From REEB48 sp964355085 (GTDB lineage Bacteria; Patescibacteriota; Minisyncoccia; UBA6257; 02-FULL-45-10c), in the NCBI GenBank assembly GCA_964355085.1, contig CAYHBW010000030.1, positions 1 through 8,072 of the forward strand: DNA of 8,072 nt, read 5' to 3'. This document shows positions 5,908 to 8,072 of this stretch, piece after piece. The position numbers and the translations under genes were made by a program. Under the pieces are notes generated by a model. That model made no database searches, was not told the DNA's origin, and saw nothing but the letters and a program-made list of their open reading frames with translations. How positions within the stretch are numbered: position 1 is the first letter of the stretch; the number at the start of each line of letters is the position of its first letter.

Positions 5908-6297
5908 ATGAAAAAGATTACATTTATTGTTTTATTCCTGTTACTTATTGCAGGCGTAAACATATCTTTCGCCCTTGAACCGCTCGTTCAATGCGGGAAT
6001 CCCGGCCAGCCGGCCTGCAATCTCTGCTCATTCCTCGAGCTCGTAAAAATCCTCATAAATTTCTCCATACAGATAACCTTCGCATTCGCCGGCCTATTCA
6101 TCACCTGGGGAGCATTTGTTATAATGACGGCAGGCGGAGCGAAAGAACGGGTTTCCGAAGGGAAAAAAATGATGACGACCGCCATAATCGGAATGGTCGT
6201 GATACTGACCGCCTGGATGGTCCTGGGAACGGTCATACAGATAATAACCGGATCTCCTTCGAAGCTCCCTTGGACGGAGATAAAATGCAATTATTAA
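5908..6297 (+). CDS. Pilin-like small membrane protein 1 (VirB2/TrbC-like fold), cysteine-containing
   Basis: A 129-residue protein starting at ATG 5908. The upstream in-frame ATG at 5872 would add a polar stretch before the signal peptide and sits on the -35 box. Residues 1-22 are a signal peptide (MKKITFIVLFLLLIAG..., likely cleavage after SFA). A short exported segment has Cys29, Cys37 and Cys40 around CGNPGQPACNLC. Two membrane helices follow (about 43-74 and 88-113), joined by the conserved turn TAGGAKERVSEGKK (74-87). The C-terminal tail contains Cys127. This is the T4SS-pilin-like arrangement common in CPR genomes, related in design to VirB2/TrbC, which form the pilus or a membrane component. 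The four cysteines may form disulphides outside the membrane. It is followed after six bases by the second paralog. No secretion ATPase or scaffold gene is present, so a true pilus role is an inference. Confidence 0.85.
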   Translation: MKKITFIVLFLLLIAGVNISFALEPLVQCGNPGQPACNLCSFLELVKILINFSIQITFAFAGLFITWGAFVIMTAGGAKERVSEGKKMMTTAIIGMVVILTAWMVLGTVIQIITGSPSKLPWTEIKCNY

Positions 6298-6303
6298 AAT
6301 AAC

Positions 6304-6726
6304 ATGAAAAAAATAATCTACTTGGTTCCGGTCTTTCTGATGATTTTATCATTCAATGCCGTTGCGCTGGCCGCTCCGACCGACGGAAGCACCGGTATCG
6401 CTCCGGCGCCGACTAAACTTCCCGTCTCCGGAACAAAAACAAGCGGCACCCAGGTCATCTCTCTTCCGAATCCGCTGGGTTCCGTCAAAACCATCCCTGA
6501 ACTCATCGTGAGGATAGTCGACTGGCTCATATTCATAGCTTCCGTCGCCGTGCTTCCTTTCATGATAATCTGGGGAGCTTATCAGATGCTCACCGCCGGC
6601 GGCAATCCGGAGGGAGTTACGAACGCCAGACACACAATAACCTGGGCGATAGTCGGATACGCCCTCCTGCTCATTTCAAAAGGAATCGAATTGATAATAA
6701 AGGACGTCCTGACCAGGAACGGTTAA
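6304..6726 (+). CDS. Pilin-like small membrane protein 2, with long exported linker
   Basis: A 140-residue protein that starts six bases after the stop of paralog 1 and is surely co-transcribed with it. A signal peptide (1-23, cleavage likely after ALA) is followed by a Pro/Ser/Thr/Gly-rich exported linker (about 24-62) that the other two copies lack at this length. Next come membrane helix 1 (about 66-93, IVDWLIFIASVAVLPFMIIW), the family turn LTAGGNPEGVTNARH (96-110) and helix 2 (about 112-134). It has no cysteine. Helix-turn-helix spacing and the AGG turn match its neighbours, but overall identity is low, so this is an old duplication rather than a recent tandem copy. There is no Shine-Dalgarno; the start lies in an A-rich context and codes MKK. 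Translation may depend on reinitiation from paralog 1. Confidence 0.86.
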   Translation: MKKIIYLVPVFLMILSFNAVALAAPTDGSTGIAPAPTKLPVSGTKTSGTQVISLPNPLGSVKTIPELIVRIVDWLIFIASVAVLPFMIIWGAYQMLTAGGNPEGVTNARHTITWAIVGYALLLISKGIELIIKDVLTRNG

Positions 6727-6727
6727 C

Positions 6728-6757
6728 TTGCCAAGAAAAACAGTAAACATATATAAT
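6728..6757 (+). promoter_or_regulatory. Promoter of the third pilin-like gene
   Basis: TTGCCA (6728-6733, five of six matches), an 18-base spacer and a perfect TATAAT (6752-6757) begin two bases after the stop of paralog 2. Initiation near 6764 leaves a leader of about 65 bases before the ATG at 6830. The leader holds the palindrome GTAATTAC (6799-6806) and an A-run just before the start. Confidence 0.6.
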
Positions 6758-6829
6758 AATTGAGAAAGGTCGAGATTGGAAAAAATCGAGTAACCTACGT
6801 AATTACTTGATTCAAAAAAAAATAACAAT

Positions 6830-7162
6830 ATGAAAAAATATTTGACTGCGGGCACCCTCCTTCTCCCGCTTTTGACATTCGCGCTCGAAGTTCCCGGAGT
6901 ACAGACTCCGACGACTAACGTCCGTTCCATCAACGACATCACCAGGATAATCGTCAGCTTGGTCAATTGGATTACCGGACTATTCTTCGTAGCGGCGATT
7001 CTTTCCCTCTTCTATGCCGGATATCTTTATCTTCTGGCAGGCGGAGACGAAGGCAAAGTCGGCGAGGCGAAAAACGTCCTCATTTATTCCGTCATCGCGA
7101 TAACCATCGCCCTTCTCGCGGGAAGCGTCCGCTTCATCGTTGAAAGCGTTCTGCGGCTATAG
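6830..7162 (+). CDS. Pilin-like small membrane protein 3 (minimal form)
   Basis: A 110-residue protein, the shortest of the three paralogs. A signal-type hydrophobic N-terminus (1-18, MKKYLTAGTLLLPLLTFA) is followed by a short exported stretch (about 19-34) and then an amphipathic lead-in to membrane helix 1 (about 38-68, including IVSLVNWITGLFFVAAILSL). The conserved turn is LLAGGDEGKVGEAKN (68-82), and helix 2 covers about 84-106. There is no cysteine. It matches the VirB2/TrbC-like or T4SS-pilin family design of CPR bacteria. It has its own promoter 73 bases upstream and a terminator 23 bases downstream, so it may be expressed at a different level from paralogs 1 and 2. There is no Shine-Dalgarno; the ATG follows an A-rich stretch. 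Whether it polymerises into a pilus cannot be judged from sequence alone. Confidence 0.87.
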   Translation: MKKYLTAGTLLLPLLTFALEVPGVQTPTTNVRSINDITRIIVSLVNWITGLFFVAAILSLFYAGYLYLLAGGDEGKVGEAKNVLIYSVIAITIALLAGSVRFIVESVLRL

Positions 7163-7184
7163 AGAATCATCGGAAATAAAAAAG

Positions 7185-7219
7185 AAAGACCCGCTCGGCA
7201 AACGCCAAGCGGGTCTTTT
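7185..7219. terminator. Symmetric intrinsic terminator between convergent genes
   Basis: AAAGACCCGCT (7185-7195) pairs perfectly with AGCGGGTCTTT (7208-7218), with an inner GGC-aaac-GCC. It is flanked by a T-tract on the right (TTTTGTTT) and an A-rich tract on the left, so it works in both directions. It ends the pilin-like transcript. The stop codon of the convergent minus-strand gene lies only three bases beyond it. Confidence 0.92.
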
Positions 7220-7222
7220 GTT

Positions 7223-7795
7223 TCATCTGGACAGTAGGACTTCCAGATCTCCGGGATCACCCCTGAAAAACAGCGCGGTGTAATCATCCGGAATCTGTAC
7301 CTGCCCGTCTCCTTCGGGATCGCCTTTCCGAACCGCCTCCTGGATTTCGTTCTTGCCGATATGCATCCAGGCGACGCATCGGTTGACTCTCCAGAAGCAG
7401 ACATCCACCTTGCCGGGCGCATGCCAGACGATCTTATCCTTCGGAGTCGACGGAGCGACGATCACGCCGGAGAAACATCCCCGGCTGACCTTCTGACTGA
7501 CCGGACTCGAATTGCGGGAGAGTTCCGGTCTGGGCAACCCTCCGCACATCACGATTCCGGACGCCTTCGAACCGCTGCCGGAGGAATCCGACTTCCCCCG
7601 ATGCGAGGAAACATACCCCGCGACGACAAGAAGCAGTCCGGCCCAGAGAAAAAACTTCTGGCCCGAACCGCCGGCGTAAGTGACGGGAGCGGCCGCAGCA
7701 ACCTCCTTCTTGTCCTCCTTCTTTGGAGAAGGCGGAGGAGGCGCTTTCGGACGGTCTTCGTCATCCCTGTCTTTGTCCTTATTCTTTCGCGCCAT
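7223..7795 (-). CDS. Membrane-anchored protein with four-cysteine outer domain, function unknown
   Basis: A 190-residue protein with ATG at 7795, supported by AGGAGGGAGG (7810-7801) five bases upstream, one of the few strong Shine-Dalgarno sequences here. The N-terminus (1-31) is highly charged, with a proline run (19-25). An Ala/Gly-rich spacer leads to one membrane helix (about 48-62, FFLWAGLLLVVAGYV), then a Ser/Gly linker (64-80). The C-terminal domain (about 81-190) carries Cys84, Cys107, Cys133 and Cys140, with probable beta strands such as SGVIVAP (109-115), KVDVCFWRV (129-137) and DYTALFFRG (171-179). With positive residues before the helix avoided and charge on both sides, an inside N-terminus is likely but not certain. 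I do not recognise the family. It overlaps the upstream gene by 17 bases, so the two form an operon. It is GC-richer than the plus-strand genes. Confidence 0.8.
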   Translation of the reverse strand: MARKNKDKDRDDEDRPKAPPPPSPKKEDKKEVAAAAPVTYAGGSGQKFFLWAGLLLVVAGYVSSHRGKSDSSGSGSKASGIVMCGGLPRPELSRNSSPVSQKVSRGCFSGVIVAPSTPKDKIVWHAPGKVDVCFWRVNRCVAWMHIGKNEIQEAVRKGDPEGDGQVQIPDDYTALFFRGDPGDLEVLLSR

Positions 7796-8057
7796 CTTCG
7801 CCTCCCTCCTCTTTCTTTTTCTTATCGGCGAACTTTTCCGCCAGTTCCAGCGCGTTATTGCCGAGCATTGCCAGCCCGCTGATCACGCCGCCGGCAACCG
7901 ACTGGGCGCCGGGACCGAGGTCGATGACCTTGATTTCCTTCGTCGCTTTTTCCTGAACGACCAGAACGGCATCCATGGCTTCCTTATGGGAAACCGGAGA
8001 CGCCGATCCGGCGGAATCCTCGACTGTCTGCTTGACCATCTCCCGGATGTTGTCCAT
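7779..8057 (-). CDS. Small Ala/Gly-rich protein, function unknown (5' end uncertain)
   Basis: 92 residues if it starts at the ATG at 8057, but the frame stays open to the window edge (PRKLE precedes the Met) and no Shine-Dalgarno is visible there. The true start may therefore lie outside the window. The N-terminal half is polar and helical. A small-residue-rich, moderately hydrophobic stretch GPGAQSVAGGVISGLAMLG covers about 48-66. The C-terminus is strongly charged (KKKKEEGGEDGAKE). The central stretch could be a weak membrane-interacting helix, but is too glycine-rich to call a firm membrane segment. Its last 17 bases contain the ribosome binding context and start of the next gene, which points to coupled translation. 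No family is recognised. Confidence 0.65.
   Translation of the reverse strand: MDNIREMVKQTVEDSAGSASPVSHKEAMDAVLVVQEKATKEIKVIDLGPGAQSVAGGVISGLAMLGNNALELAEKFADKKKKEEGGEDGAKE
7801..7810 (-). promoter_or_regulatory. Strong Shine-Dalgarno of the four-cysteine protein
   Basis: Read on the minus strand, AGGAGGGAGG sits five bases before the ATG at 7795, inside the end of the upstream gene. It fixes the start of the downstream gene and contrasts with the absence of such sequences before the plus-strand genes. Confidence 0.8.
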
Positions 8058-8072
8058 CTCGAGCTTGCGCGG

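Noticed and set aside
6764..6829. A cyclic-di-GMP or other riboswitch in the leader of the third pilin-like gene
   Set aside because: At about 65 bases, with only small AT-rich palindromes, it shows none of the conserved positions of known riboswitch classes that I can recall.
7361..7882. A 173-codon plus-strand frame over the right-end genes
   Set aside because: It is antisense to two overlapping frames that have a strong Shine-Dalgarno and sensible topology; its own translation is arginine- and proline-rich without any domain.

Overview
This window most likely comes from a Candidate Phyla Radiation bacterium (Patescibacteria, Parcubacteria-like). The evidence is indirect. Three tandem small proteins have a signal peptide and two membrane helices, in the style of the type IV secretion pilin (VirB2/TrbC-like) families that are common in these genomes. 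There is a metal-site-less MBL-fold protein just ahead of gyrA, a solute-binding protein with no ABC transporter beside it, Shine-Dalgarno-poor starts, and intergenic palindromic repeats. TGA serves as a stop, so nothing suggests a recoded TGA-glycine lineage. The assignment rests on gene content and family recall, not on a marker phylogeny.

Layout. Positions 1-279 (minus) hold the N-terminal 93 codons of an unrecognised protein, driven by an essentially perfect extended -10 promoter. The 457-base stretch 280-736 has no gene. It holds that promoter and its leader hairpin, a 10-N assembly gap (453-462), two copies of a palindromic repeat family, a second promoter facing right, a terminator-like hairpin and a double palindrome. 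Positions 737-4351 (plus) hold an MBL-fold protein, a one-helix membrane protein overlapping it by one base, and complete gyrA. Positions 4487-5800 hold a membrane-anchored extracellular solute-binding protein. Positions 5908-7162 hold three divergent pilin-like paralogs. A symmetric terminator at 7185-7219 separates these from two overlapping minus-strand genes (7223-8057): a four-cysteine membrane-anchored protein and a small unrecognised protein.

How it fits together. The left half looks like a housekeeping gyrA operon. The right half looks like a cell-envelope locus: an anchored binding protein, three pilin-like proteins and an anchored cysteine-containing protein. The binding-protein gene and the first pilin gene each have TATAAT exactly six bases before ATG, which predicts leaderless mRNAs. 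The most interesting items are this shared start architecture, six hairpin units whose inner stem base pairs change in a compensating way, the short promoter-to-terminator interval before the MBL gene, the loss of metal ligands in the MBL protein, and the unusual pairing of an orphan binding protein with pilin paralogs.
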